From contig NZ_LXYE02000029.1 in the NCBI RefSeq assembly GCF_001659685.2, forward strand, positions 1 through 64,000: 64,000 bases of DNA, read 5' to 3'. This document shows positions 1-7,711 of the stretch, in pieces. Under the pieces are notes generated by a model, which saw only the letters and a program-made list of their open reading frames with translations, ran no database searches and had not been told where the DNA came from. This DNA comes from Labilibacter marinus (lineage in GTDB: Bacteria; Bacteroidota; Bacteroidia; Bacteroidales; Marinilabiliaceae). The position numbers and the translations under genes were made by a program. How positions within the stretch are numbered: the stretch's first letter is position 1; each line of letters starts with the position of its first letter.

Positions 1-75
1 TTTATTACAAAACAGGAGTTCGCTGAGTATTCTGGAATTTCAATTGAAGTGATTAGCGAGTATTTGATTGACTAG
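1..75 (+). CDS. 3' end of a plus-strand gene, C-terminal fragment
   Basis: An open frame enters from the left edge and stops with TAG at 73-75, leaving the last 24 residues (ending EYLID). The fragment reads like the end of a small helical domain, possibly a helix-turn-helix (EFAEYSGISIEVISEYL resembles two helices around a turn), but this is too short to assign a family. It may be a non-coding frame that is open by chance, although no start is needed for a fragment this close to the edge. Function unknown. Confidence 0.4.
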   Translation, partial: FITKQEFAEYSGISIEVISEYLID

Positions 76-329
76 ATTAAGATCGTGTTGTCATGTAATA
101 ATCCTTACCAATATCTCATATAATTTGATTCCATTTAGTTTACAAAGTAAATGTCATTTCGTATCTTTGCAACAGTCAAAGGACTATAAAACAAATCATT
201 GAACATCAAACTACAGGTGAGCAATTGGTGAGTAAGGCTTTCTACAATATCCCTTACCTACAAATAACCAACGACTTACAAGCATAAGTTATAATCCACC
301 CAGGATTCCTTGTTCAAACTTTGCCATGA
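76..329. other. intergenic region with a promoter-like box
   Basis: About 250 bases without a supportable gene. A TATCTTTG box at 172-179 fits the Bacteroidota -7 consensus TAnnTTTG on the plus strand, but I see no convincing TTTG/TTG about 20 bases upstream and no plus-strand start codon soon after it. An open frame of about 30 codons ends at 287 without an ATG; it could be a gene remnant. Confidence 0.3.
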
Positions 330-593
330 CTATTGATTTTTTAAATTTTCGTTTGTTGCTTTTTTAGAATCATTTTGTTGAGAGGCTACATTTTTTTCTG
401 TGCGGTTTTTCTTTCCTTTTTTAAACCATCTAGAAAAAAGTGTAGTTAGCGCACCTGCTACCAGGGTAATGACGGTACGGATAATCAAACTTTCTAAATC
501 CGTCTCTTGAGGGGCGAGTAATTGCGTATCCGCTGCCTCCATTATGCCCAGCGTCCCTAATGAACCCAAGGCGAAATTCTTTAACTCATTCAT
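330..593 (-). CDS. small single-TM hypothetical protein
   Basis: An 87-residue protein with an ATG start and one likely membrane helix (about residues 36-56, LIIRTVITLVAGALTTLFSRW) followed by a strongly basic, Lys/Asn-rich tail (KKGKKNRTEKN). The N-terminal 30 residues are mildly hydrophobic. I do not recognise the family. Composition and topology, a short lumenal or periplasmic N-terminus plus a basic cytoplasmic tail, are compatible with small phage-like or holin-like membrane proteins found in Bacteroidota genomes, but nothing nearby is clearly phage. It stands alone, downstream of a non-coding stretch rich in repeats. Confidence 0.55.
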   Translation of the reverse strand: MNELKNFALGSLGTLGIMEAADTQLLAPQETDLESLIIRTVITLVAGALTTLFSRWFKKGKKNRTEKNVASQQNDSKKATNENLKNQ

Positions 594-1372
594 GATTTCT
601 GTTTTGTGATGCTCCTATGATTGATCAGATCATAAGGAGAATCGGGTTAAACATGATATCGGACCGATTTTTGATTTTGTATGAGCTAAAGTAGAGCAGC
701 AGTAGTAAGAAAAAAATAGCAGTAATATTACTGTAACTTTTTGGGCGTGTAAGATGCAGTTGTGTAGTGATATAGGTTTTTTGCCTGTATAGAAGGAGGG
801 TAATGTTTGTAAGAAAATACGGCTAGGATTCCATTTTAAGCCCTAAAACGACAAAATGATACCGTTTTTTGGCGTTTAGCTTAAAAATCATCCCACTTTT
901 TCGCGTTTTTCCATTTTATGATACCTTTCTTCGGGACCGCTTCGCAAATGCCTCGGAACCGCTTCGCAATTCTTCGCAGCTTGTTCGCAAAATGTACACG
1001 ATGGCTTCGCATTATGTTTGTGGAGAAATTGTGAAGAGTGGGTGGGGGTGATGTGATGTTTTAGGAGGTGGTGTTGGAGTGGGGTGGTGGATAGTAGTCA
1101 GTGGTCAATGGTTATTAGTCAATAGTCAGTGGTCAATAGTAGGCAGTCAATGGTCAATGGTCAATGGTCAATGGTCAATAGTAGGCAGATTATTAAATTC
1201 AGCGCAGCATCCAATGGTATTGCAAAAGGGAGTTCATTCCTTAATTTATTGTCTACTTTTTTGTTGCAAGTTCAATTTGATAGTTTATATGAAAGTGTTT
1301 TCATAAGAATGAATAATTAAAGTACTTTGCTTTTTCCAACAGGCATAACTTAAGTATTTGTTCTCATGTTGT
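594..1372. other. intergenic region, repeat-rich
   Basis: About 780 bases without a believable gene. At 930-1010 the motif GCTTCGCA or TTCGCA recurs at least five times (for example CCGCTTCGCAA twice). At 1092-1188 there is a tandem heptamer array listed separately. The short frames that are open here are made of repeats and show no protein-like composition. The segment lies downstream of the last gene of the polysaccharide operon; I see no clear hairpin terminator for that operon. Confidence 0.5.
1092..1188. repeat. tandem heptamer array, GGTCAAT family
   Basis: The 7-mer TCAATGG occurs four times in perfect tandem at 1147-1174 and continues as degenerate copies (GTCAATA, GTCAGTG, TTATTAG, GTAGGCA) over about 97 bases. 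Because 7 is not a multiple of 3, all frames read as pseudo-heptapeptides such as QWSMVNG, giving false open frames in this stretch. Related short copies occur at 3340-3359, 9001-9020, 33805-33820 and 56900-56960, all outside or at the ends of genes. Confidence 0.85.
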
Positions 1373-2263
1373 TTAAATAGTAGGTAAAGAAATCCATTCT
1401 TTGAATTGTTTGTAGGACAGCTTGTTTAAACTGAGAATTATAGAAGGAATAAAATAGGAGAATCGTAGGATTCCATAAATAAAACCTATGAAATGACCTT
1501 TTTTAACAGCATACTGCCAAAAGCGTTTGATAATATAGAGACCTATAAAAGCTATATCTAAACCCAAGGGGTAGTGTTTTAAAGCAATGATAAGATTGGC
1601 CGAAAAACCATTGGCTGATCTCCATATTTTACCATATTTGCCCCAGCGTTTTAAGTTTCTTTTGTTCCAATCTACTCTATGATGAATGATTATATCGTCT
1701 CGGGTAATTACATTGTAATTTTTCTTAAATGCTCTGATAGAACAATCAAGTTCTTCACCATGGAAGAATAATCTTTCCCAAGCGTAATACTTTAAACTTT
1801 TTAAGACTTCCTGCTTAAATATACATCCACATGCGGTAAAGAGGCGAATAGGCCTAAGATTTGTTTCTGAAGGTAGTTCTATTGGAGCATTAGGAGATTC
1901 GTGTAAAGCAAAAGCAAAAATCCCTGCATTAGGTTTTGAAGATAAAGTTTTAATGGCTTCAATAATATCTTCCTTTTTTATAGGAGCTGAGTCATCATCT
2001 AAGGAAAGTACATAAGGTTGTGAAGTGCATGACCATAGGTAGTTGCGTGCTTTGATTACACCGTTGCCTTTGGTTGAAGGCCGAAAGTAATGAACCTCAG
2101 GAAATAGTGCTAAGATATTTTTCTCTGTTTCATTGTTAGAGCTGTCATCATATATAAATATTTGCTCTTGTTGTATGCGAAAAGTTAGTAAAACATTCAG
2201 TGTTGTATGTAATTCTTTCCATCTGTTAAATGTAGGAATGATGATATCTAATTTATCCAACAT
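1373..2263 (-). CDS. glycosyltransferase family 2 protein
   Basis: A 296-residue inverting GT-A glycosyltransferase, expected to add one sugar to the growing surface glycan at the cytoplasmic face of the membrane. The N-terminus has the GT2 nucleotide-binding start (DIIIPTFNRWKEL), and a DDD motif near residues 93-95 follows the pattern VLSLDDDS for metal and nucleotide-sugar binding. The acceptor part contains FFHGEELDCSIRA (the ED-type catalytic region), and the C-terminal 90 residues carry hydrophobic, amphipathic helices suggesting membrane association. It overlaps the gene upstream by 11 bases, so the two are translationally coupled. It is the last gene of the long minus-strand operon. 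Donor and acceptor cannot be told from sequence. Confidence 0.85.
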   Translation of the reverse strand: MLDKLDIIIPTFNRWKELHTTLNVLLTFRIQQEQIFIYDDSSNNETEKNILALFPEVHYFRPSTKGNGVIKARNYLWSCTSQPYVLSLDDDSAPIKKEDIIEAIKTLSSKPNAGIFAFALHESPNAPIELPSETNLRPIRLFTACGCIFKQEVLKSLKYYAWERLFFHGEELDCSIRAFKKNYNVITRDDIIIHHRVDWNKRNLKRWGKYGKIWRSANGFSANLIIALKHYPLGLDIAFIGLYIIKRFWQYAVKKGHFIGFIYGILRFSYFIPSIILSLNKLSYKQFKEWISLPTI

Positions 2264-3359
2264 ATTTTCCTAATTGTGCTTTTTGTTGTTCAGCTCGTTT
2301 CTTTTGTAATTCACTCTTTCTAAAGTAGCCTTTGAAATAGCCATTTAGGTAGCTCCACCTTAAATGTTCGGTCATATAAAAGGAGTAAAAGAGCACTCCA
2401 ACATGATATTTGGATGATTTTAGTTTTAACCAGTTTTTGAATGACCATAGATAAGAACGAAGTCCCGCTATGGAGATTAAAGTTATAAAAATTAGGAAAT
2501 AGAATATAGGTTTTAGGGTATAGGAATCTTGAGGAATTGAGGAATTGACTAATCCTGGATAGATCATTACACAAAGCCACGTAATTAAAGAAATAAAGAA
2601 AGTATACCTTAATCCTGTTTCGATTAGGTGAGAGATGGTGTTTTTTACATTGATGACACTTTCTCCATCGCCCAATCCGTAACGATATGCTTCTTTTTTA
2701 AATCCAATTAATGATTCATGACGTTGCCAAAAGACATGCACATCTTCGCTGATTTTGTATTTAAAACCTTTTCTCAGTATTAATTTCCAAAAGGTGCTAT
2801 CATCACCAGCAAGAGTAAGCCATTCCGGGTAACCATTGAGTTGCTGCCAAACTTGCTTTTTATAAGCGATAGATCTGGAAGAAACAATAAAAGTTTTGTC
2901 TAAGGGGATATTATATCCATTTTGAATGATGTATTCAGCTTTAGCTGAAGTTGTGTTTACATCTTTTTCTAAAACGCCATATGCTCCTCCAACTACTTCA
3001 AGTTGTTTATCTTCATTAAAAGGAGAAATGATACTTCTTAGCCAATTTGGAGAATGAAAGCAGCCGAAATCTGTAGATACAATAATATCTGTATGAGCTT
3101 CTTTTATGGCCAGATTACGTCCACGGGCTACATTGCAGCCTTTCTCCTGAAGTATGGTAATTTTTATTAGGCTTTCCTTTTTCCATCGAAGTAATTGTTG
3201 GTATGTGCCATCGTTACTGCCAGCATCAGTGATAATAATTTCTGCAGGCAATAGGGTTTGGGCTTCTATATTGCTTATTGTTTTGGAAAGCCTACCTACT
3301 TCGTTAAAAACGGTGGATACTAATGAGAATGGTATGTTTGTTAACTGGTCAATGGTCAT
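2253..3359 (-). CDS. glycosyltransferase family 2 with C-terminal membrane helices
   Basis: A 368-residue GT2 protein. The fold starts with IPFSLVSTVFNEVGRLSKTI, followed by IIITDAGSNDGT and GCNVARGRNLAI, then STDFGC as the DxD equivalent. LTLAGDDSTFW carries the likely catalytic acid. Two strong membrane segments near residues 255-300 anchor it. The first codons (M-T-I-D-Q) lie inside a copy of the intergenic GGTCAATGGTCAT repeat, and no other in-frame ATG precedes the conserved domain, so the repeat appears to supply the start codon. It overlaps the next gene by 11 bases and lies 79 repeat-rich bases downstream of a sulfotransferase. Confidence 0.85.
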   Translation of the reverse strand: MTIDQLTNIPFSLVSTVFNEVGRLSKTISNIEAQTLLPAEIIITDAGSNDGTYQQLLRWKKESLIKITILQEKGCNVARGRNLAIKEAHTDIIVSTDFGCFHSPNWLRSIISPFNEDKQLEVVGGAYGVLEKDVNTTSAKAEYIIQNGYNIPLDKTFIVSSRSIAYKKQVWQQLNGYPEWLTLAGDDSTFWKLILRKGFKYKISEDVHVFWQRHESLIGFKKEAYRYGLGDGESVINVKNTISHLIETGLRYTFFISLITWLCVMIYPGLVNSSIPQDSYTLKPIFYFLIFITLISIAGLRSYLWSFKNWLKLKSSKYHVGVLFYSFYMTEHLRWSYLNGYFKGYFRKSELQKKRAEQQKAQLGKYVG

Positions 3360-3376
3360 TTGTTAATGTTAATTGT

Positions 3377-3430
3377 AGGGTGGTAAGGGTATAAAGTATA
3401 AAGGTACAAGGGTTTAAAGGTATAAGGTTT
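3377..3430. repeat. tandem heptamer-like array, AAAGGTA family
   Basis: Purine-rich iterations of AAAGGTA / AAGGGTT / AAAGGTATAAGG fill the 79-base gap between a sulfotransferase and a GT2 gene. The same family recurs at 26683-26722, 27478-27528, 30936-31000 and 32953-32982. It is not coding; each copy lies in a gap of, or next to, the polysaccharide operon. Confidence 0.7.
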
Positions 3431-3438
3431 AATGAGGT

Positions 3439-4128
3439 TTATTTGTTTAAAGAAACTGCGTAATCATATATTAGATATTCTAATTCATGTTTTTCTTTAA
3501 ATATTTTAATGGCTTCATCCGAAGCTTGTTGGAATCTTTCTGATTTATTGAGATGAGGTATCTGTACTGTTTTTTTGTTGAGTTTTTCGGCGAATATGTC
3601 AATACTTTTTTGCAGATATTCTGTTACGCCAATATGTATAAAATGTTGGTTAAGTACTTCTTTATAGTTTTCTTTGGTGATATCCCAAGGTAAAAATTTC
3701 ATTAAAAATGAAGGACGTTCTTTCACCCAGGTATCCAGATCACTATCAAACTCCATTTCTACTTTTTCTCCTTTCCAGTACAACGCACCCGTATCTTTTA
3801 ATCTACGTTGATGATCGAAGAATAATGAGATTTGTAATTCTAAAGGGTCACGGAGCAGAGTAATGAATTGTTTGGCGTTGGGATAGGTTTCGTAAACTCC
3901 ACATTCTTCTTCGAAATGACCATGAATACACATAGGATATATACCCAGTTTGTGCAAGGGCGGTTTAAACTTACGAATGGGTAAAGGCATACGGTTAAAC
4001 TGATGATCGAAATAATGGGCATGAAAACCAGGCCAAAACCATTTTTTTAAGGTTTCAGTAAAGCTTGTGCCTCCAGATTTGGGGATATGTAAGGAGAATA
4101 CATATTCTTTGGGGTTATATTGTCTCAT
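3439..4128 (-). CDS. sulfotransferase family protein
   Basis: A 229-residue PAPS-dependent carbohydrate sulfotransferase, predicted to move a sulfo group from 3'-phosphoadenylyl sulfate to a hydroxyl of the glycan. The 5'-phosphosulfate-binding loop is clear at residues 14-22 (HIPKSGGTS), and the 3'-phosphate-binding motif follows near residue 90 (LLRDPLELQISLFF, with the usual Arg and Ser-equivalent). A HGHF segment lies between them, as in several bacterial and animal Golgi-type sulfotransferases. It is soluble with no signal peptide. Two more sulfotransferases lie just upstream in the operon, and an APS kinase near the operon start could supply PAPS. The acceptor sugar is unknown. Confidence 0.82.
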   Translation of the reverse strand: MRQYNPKEYVFSLHIPKSGGTSFTETLKKWFWPGFHAHYFDHQFNRMPLPIRKFKPPLHKLGIYPMCIHGHFEEECGVYETYPNAKQFITLLRDPLELQISLFFDHQRRLKDTGALYWKGEKVEMEFDSDLDTWVKERPSFLMKFLPWDITKENYKEVLNQHFIHIGVTEYLQKSIDIFAEKLNKKTVQIPHLNKSERFQQASDEAIKIFKEKHELEYLIYDYAVSLNK

Positions 4129-4189
4129 TTTTTACAAGTTTAAAATATTGTGAGTTGAAAGTTTTCTTTCCGTAATTTAAAGCAGATTA

Positions 4190-5008
4190 TTATTCAGATA
4201 AGTTTGTCAACGTTATCTCCCTGTATTTACCTAATTTCTCATAAATATTTAGAACTTGTTTTTTGTATTTTTTTGAAAAGTTAAAATGGTATTTCCTTTG
4301 TTGAAGGTTTCCTTTTTTATATACAGATGAAATTGGATTTTCAACAATTGAATTAACATTAATTTTCTTCTTTAAAAAAGAAGTGATTTTCATATCATTA
4401 TCAAAAAGATCGTAATTGTCTAACACAAGATAGTTACTTTTGTTATCAAGATATTTTATTATTTCTTCATTGTGCCTTATCCATATTGAAAGGTATAGGT
4501 TTAGTAGTCTTTTTCTTCTATAGAGCAAGGCAAGCTTACCTCTTATTCTTTGGGTAAGAGGTTTATTGTTCCACCATCTGAAATCTCTTCTGTATAAGGA
4601 GTCAACTACTTCCTTATGGTTTCGGTATATAACTATAGGAAATGCTTTTGGAACTAACCTGTTGTACTCATTGAGAAAAAGGCATGTTCTTGGCTCTTTC
4701 CAGCCCCAATAAGTATCTTTGTTTTTTTTTATTTTACTATCAATATTTTGCTTTAATTGGGAAATATCATTTTTTGTTAGCTTAAGCTTAGTTTCTGTTC
4801 CTACCTTATAGGGTAAATTATGGCTTTCTAATATGTTAATGTGGGTATTTAAAAAATCCATATCTTCATAATGGCCAGTAGAATTACTCATATCGGCACC
4901 TAAAAGGTTTTCTCCAATATTTAACCCACAATGATGCAACCATTTGGCAAGGAGGGATGTGCCTGACCGATGCATGCCCAGTAAAAGAATAATATTATTT
5001 GTTTTCAT
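4190..5008 (-). CDS. sulfotransferase family protein
   Basis: A 272-residue sulfotransferase of a different subfamily from its neighbours. The 5'-phosphosulfate loop is GMHRSGTSLL at residues 11-20, the variant common in bacterial proteins annotated 'sulfotransferase family' with a MHRSGTS loop. GHYEDMDFL near residue 46 and WGWKEPRTC near residue 100 match that subfamily; the segment IVIYRNHKEVVDSLYRR (about 125-141) is the 3'-phosphate motif. A basic C-terminal third completes it. Its start lies inside the end of the GT14-like gene (14-base overlap), so they are coupled. A nucleotide-dependent kinase is unlikely because the loop lacks the Walker Gly-Lys-Ser/Thr pattern. Confidence 0.78.
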   Translation of the reverse strand: MKTNNIILLLGMHRSGTSLLAKWLHHCGLNIGENLLGADMSNSTGHYEDMDFLNTHINILESHNLPYKVGTETKLKLTKNDISQLKQNIDSKIKKNKDTYWGWKEPRTCLFLNEYNRLVPKAFPIVIYRNHKEVVDSLYRRDFRWWNNKPLTQRIRGKLALLYRRKRLLNLYLSIWIRHNEEIIKYLDNKSNYLVLDNYDLFDNDMKITSFLKKKINVNSIVENPISSVYKKGNLQQRKYHFNFSKKYKKQVLNIYEKLGKYREITLTNLSE

Positions 5009-5894
5009 AAAGTATTTCTGAATTTAATTTATTAATCAAAGTAGCACTTTGTGTTGAATCGAATTTTCTACCCCAAAGGGCATTTGATTTTTTAATTTCA
5101 ATCCAATCTTTAAATGTTAGGTTTAAAGGCGACCAATTATTCTCTTCCCATTTAATAAAGCGATTGTACTTATGTTTTATATTGCAGTTGGTTTCATTGG
5201 CAATAAAGGTTTGTAGTATTACTTCTTGTGGGCATGGGTGCATATCTTCTGCAAGTAACTCTTCTTGATAAAATTTAATTAAGGGGTGGTCTAATGATAA
5301 ACGATTATTGATTTCTTTCATAACTTTTCGGTTAATTGATAACCAATTGGAACCATGCCATAGGGGATAATTCTTAGAGAAAGGTATTCTATTTTTATCC
5401 CTATTGATAAATATTGTTTTTGATTTGTTAATGGGGGTAGGCAGTTTAATATTGAATAAGGGCTTTTTAAATATCTTGTTATTAAAATTTTTCTCCCTAA
5501 CAGTATTCGGGGAAGTTACATTTAACTGGTTCATTTCAATAAAACCATCAAACTCAGTGTCATTATAAAATTTTAGAATATGTTCTATTGATTTTATCGG
5601 GTAACAATTGGGTGTTATGGTAATGCACCAATCTGGTTTAGATTGGAGGTTGTAAATGTAATGGATACCATCAATGGTTGCTTTTACGTTATTGATATGC
5701 GACCAATAGGTTTTATAATGCTTTGGTAACAGATTTATATTGTATTCTTTAATAATTTCATCAGGAAAATTTGATTGATTAAAATCATGATGCAATACAA
5801 CCTCAACTGATGGAAACCGTTTAAGTACATCTAATAAGTTGATAAAATGCTGATCCGGTTTTTGGTATGTCAGGAATAGAAACGCTATTGTCAT
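4995..5894 (-). CDS. core-2/I-branching-type glycosyltransferase (GT14-like)
   Basis: A 299-residue protein with the layout of the GT14 core-2/I-branching enzymes, which in animals add beta-1,6-GlcNAc or xylose. It starts IAFLFLTYQKPDQHFINLLDVL, contains HHDFNQSNF, then TITPNCYPIKSI (position of the GT14 'SGqdyPl' segment), GSNWLSINRKVM, and CPQEVILQTFIAN (position of the family's 'pDE.ffqTll' motif). Bacterial members occur in capsule and exopolysaccharide loci and are usually unassigned. The assignment is by motif order and not by identity, so the sugar added is unknown. It overlaps the downstream sulfotransferase by 14 bases. Confidence 0.65.
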   Translation of the reverse strand: MTIAFLFLTYQKPDQHFINLLDVLKRFPSVEVVLHHDFNQSNFPDEIIKEYNINLLPKHYKTYWSHINNVKATIDGIHYIYNLQSKPDWCITITPNCYPIKSIEHILKFYNDTEFDGFIEMNQLNVTSPNTVREKNFNNKIFKKPLFNIKLPTPINKSKTIFINRDKNRIPFSKNYPLWHGSNWLSINRKVMKEINNRLSLDHPLIKFYQEELLAEDMHPCPQEVILQTFIANETNCNIKHKYNRFIKWEENNWSPLNLTFKDWIEIKKSNALWGRKFDSTQSATLINKLNSEILYENK

Positions 5895-5989
5895 TTTTTT
5901 AGAGAAAGTTATTTTAAATTGAGTCTTTCATTCACACCATAAAACTACTATGTATGATAGCTAAGTGTTAATTATTATATTAATAAATA

Positions 5990-6604
5990 TTATTTTGACA
6001 AAGGATTTGCTGCTGTTTCATAAATTTCAAAATCTTGATAATAAATACTTTCTATTTTCTTTCGTTGAATTTCGTTTGGTATATAATGTCCTCTGTTTTT
6101 ATTTCTATTTCGAAATTCATTTAAATTGAGTGTATTATTTAATCCACACTTTTCGTATACTTGATTTATGCCTTCAATTAAATCTAAAAACATATCAAAA
6201 TCATAAGAAGTAGATAAACCTAGCCTTTTGTCATATTTTAAGTTTTTTACGGCGGTATAAATCTTCCTTGGAAAGCTTCTTTTTGTGTAGTGTAAATAAT
6301 AAAACATACTTACACATCTATCCACTGGTTCTCTTGCAAAGGCAAAGGAAAAGACTGAATTCCAATTATCAGGGTATAAGTATTTTTTAGCAAATAGTAC
6401 TCTTTTGAATTGATATTCACCTAATAAGGTGCGGTCATTATTTAAGATGTCATTATATTCAGTTGGTGATGACTGAATGAAATTTTTTGGTTTTTTACCC
6501 CTGTCAATCTCTTTATAGTATGGTTGCAATAGCTTTCTGGTTGTTGTTCCTGCAGATTTTTTGATGTGTAACCAAAAGAAAGCATCGTAGTCTTTTTTAT
6601 ACAT
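5990..6604 (-). CDS. sulfotransferase family 2-like protein
   Basis: A 204-residue protein with the PAPS-binding signatures of the sulfotransferase family 2 / heparan-type group: HIKKSAGTTTRKLL at residues 13-26 (5'-phosphosulfate loop) and FAFAREPVDRCVSMFYYLHY about residues 107-126 (3'-phosphate motif with Arg and Ser). It ends with HYIPNEIQRKKIESIYYQDFEIYE, which resembles the conserved end of the family, where a Tyr-x-x-Asp-Phe segment is common. It is short but appears complete. It lies 3 bases from the GT92 gene upstream. Third sulfotransferase of the operon; the acceptor is unknown. Confidence 0.78.
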   Translation of the reverse strand: MYKKDYDAFFWLHIKKSAGTTTRKLLQPYYKEIDRGKKPKNFIQSSPTEYNDILNNDRTLLGEYQFKRVLFAKKYLYPDNWNSVFSFAFAREPVDRCVSMFYYLHYTKRSFPRKIYTAVKNLKYDKRLGLSTSYDFDMFLDLIEGINQVYEKCGLNNTLNLNEFRNRNKNRGHYIPNEIQRKKIESIYYQDFEIYETAANPLSK

Positions 6605-6607
6605 ATA

Positions 6608-7711
6608 TTACGGCAATTTTTTAAGTTTTGCTAATACCCTAGATACCAACTTTAGTAGTTGGCTTTGGTAATTATATTGTAAATGTTTAAAGTAGGATAT
6701 TTGCGTTATTGCCTTGTGGTATTCTTCTAATTTAAAATGATATGGAAAGACAAATTTTTTAAATTTTTCTTTCAGTTTAAAAGAAGAAATATTTTCATCC
6801 TTAAGGTCTGTTTTAAATAAAGTTTTGAATTTGTTTATTAACAAATCCTTCTCAGCCTCAATATCTCTTTGATATTTTTGAATAGGTAAATTTTCTAGTT
6901 TGATATTAACTAAAGGGAAACTGTCGTACATTTTTAAAAGGAAAAACTTTAAGGGAATATTATTTTGGGTAATTTTTTTCCGCTTTAATATCTTTTTTAC
7001 CTTTTTTATTTCATCAGATGTTTTCCAACGATGAACAACCCTTTGATGAATTATTTTATTGAGAATATCATAAAACCCTCTACTTACTAGATGAATAACA
7101 AACGGGTGGTTTTGGAAGTAAGTTGTATCTAACTGAAATGTATTGTGGTATGGCCTGTTAGCATGCTCTTTACCCGAACTTAACCTTGAAGTTGTAGATG
7201 AATTGGTTAGATGATTGTGTGCAGAAAAAGCTTTAACTTCTGATTTTTTCACCATGCTTTTACAATGGTCGCTGGCATATAAATTTGAAGAATTAATGTT
7301 TTGTTTTATGGTGCTATGTGAATATTCCCAAGAAGGAGCCAATAACCATGGAAATTGTATATGTCCTGTATTATCCGGCATGGATTTTAGATAATCCTTA
7401 ATATTATTATATTTATTAAGATATATAAATTCATCTAAGTCAATAACTAATATCCAATCTTCTTTTATATATTCTTGTGCATGCTTGTATGCTACAAATT
7501 GGAGTTTATCTTGATTTCTGTCAATATGTAATAGTTTTACTTTGTCAGCAAAAGGTTGTAAGTACTTATCATACTTAGTCGGATTATCATCTGTACTTAC
7601 TATATAAAACTTATCTACTCCAATAATAATATGATATTCAAGCCATTCTTGAATATAAGCTTCTTCGTTTAAAACGTATGTGAGTATTGCTACATTTTGA
7701 TTATTATTCAC
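6608..7711 (-). CDS. glycosyltransferase family 92 protein
   Basis: A 367-residue protein with the GT92 (former DUF23) signature: VAILTYVLNEEAYIQEWLEYHIIIGVDKFYI at the N-terminus, DWILVIDLDEFIYL with the DxD at residues 91-93, and HIQFPWLLAPS after it. GT92 enzymes include animal beta-1,4-galactosyltransferases acting on core fucose; bacterial members occur in capsule and LPS loci. The start is GTG, since no earlier or nearby in-frame ATG exists, and it overlaps the upstream GT2 gene by 8 bases. The C-terminal half is Lys-rich and of unknown role. Donor unassigned. Confidence 0.8.
   Translation of the reverse strand: MNNNQNVAILTYVLNEEAYIQEWLEYHIIIGVDKFYIVSTDDNPTKYDKYLQPFADKVKLLHIDRNQDKLQFVAYKHAQEYIKEDWILVIDLDEFIYLNKYNNIKDYLKSMPDNTGHIQFPWLLAPSWEYSHSTIKQNINSSNLYASDHCKSMVKKSEVKAFSAHNHLTNSSTTSRLSSGKEHANRPYHNTFQLDTTYFQNHPFVIHLVSRGFYDILNKIIHQRVVHRWKTSDEIKKVKKILKRKKITQNNIPLKFFLLKMYDSFPLVNIKLENLPIQKYQRDIEAEKDLLINKFKTLFKTDLKDENISSFKLKEKFKKFVFPYHFKLEEYHKAITQISYFKHLQYNYQSQLLKLVSRVLAKLKKLP

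Noticed and set aside
196-287. Possible gene remnant in the left intergenic region
   Set aside because: About 30 codons open to a stop at 285-287 but no plausible start codon; cannot be told from chance.
869-1051. Open frame of 60 codons on the plus strand
   Set aside because: Made of TTCGCA-rich repeats with no recognisable domain, and no promoter or neighbour supports it.
1147-1181. CRISPR-like array
   Set aside because: Heptamers are directly adjacent with no spacers and no cas genes are present.
1079-1320. Plus-strand open frames with WSMVNGQ-like repeats
   Set aside because: They are made of the heptamer array; three frames read the same repeat and none shows normal protein composition.
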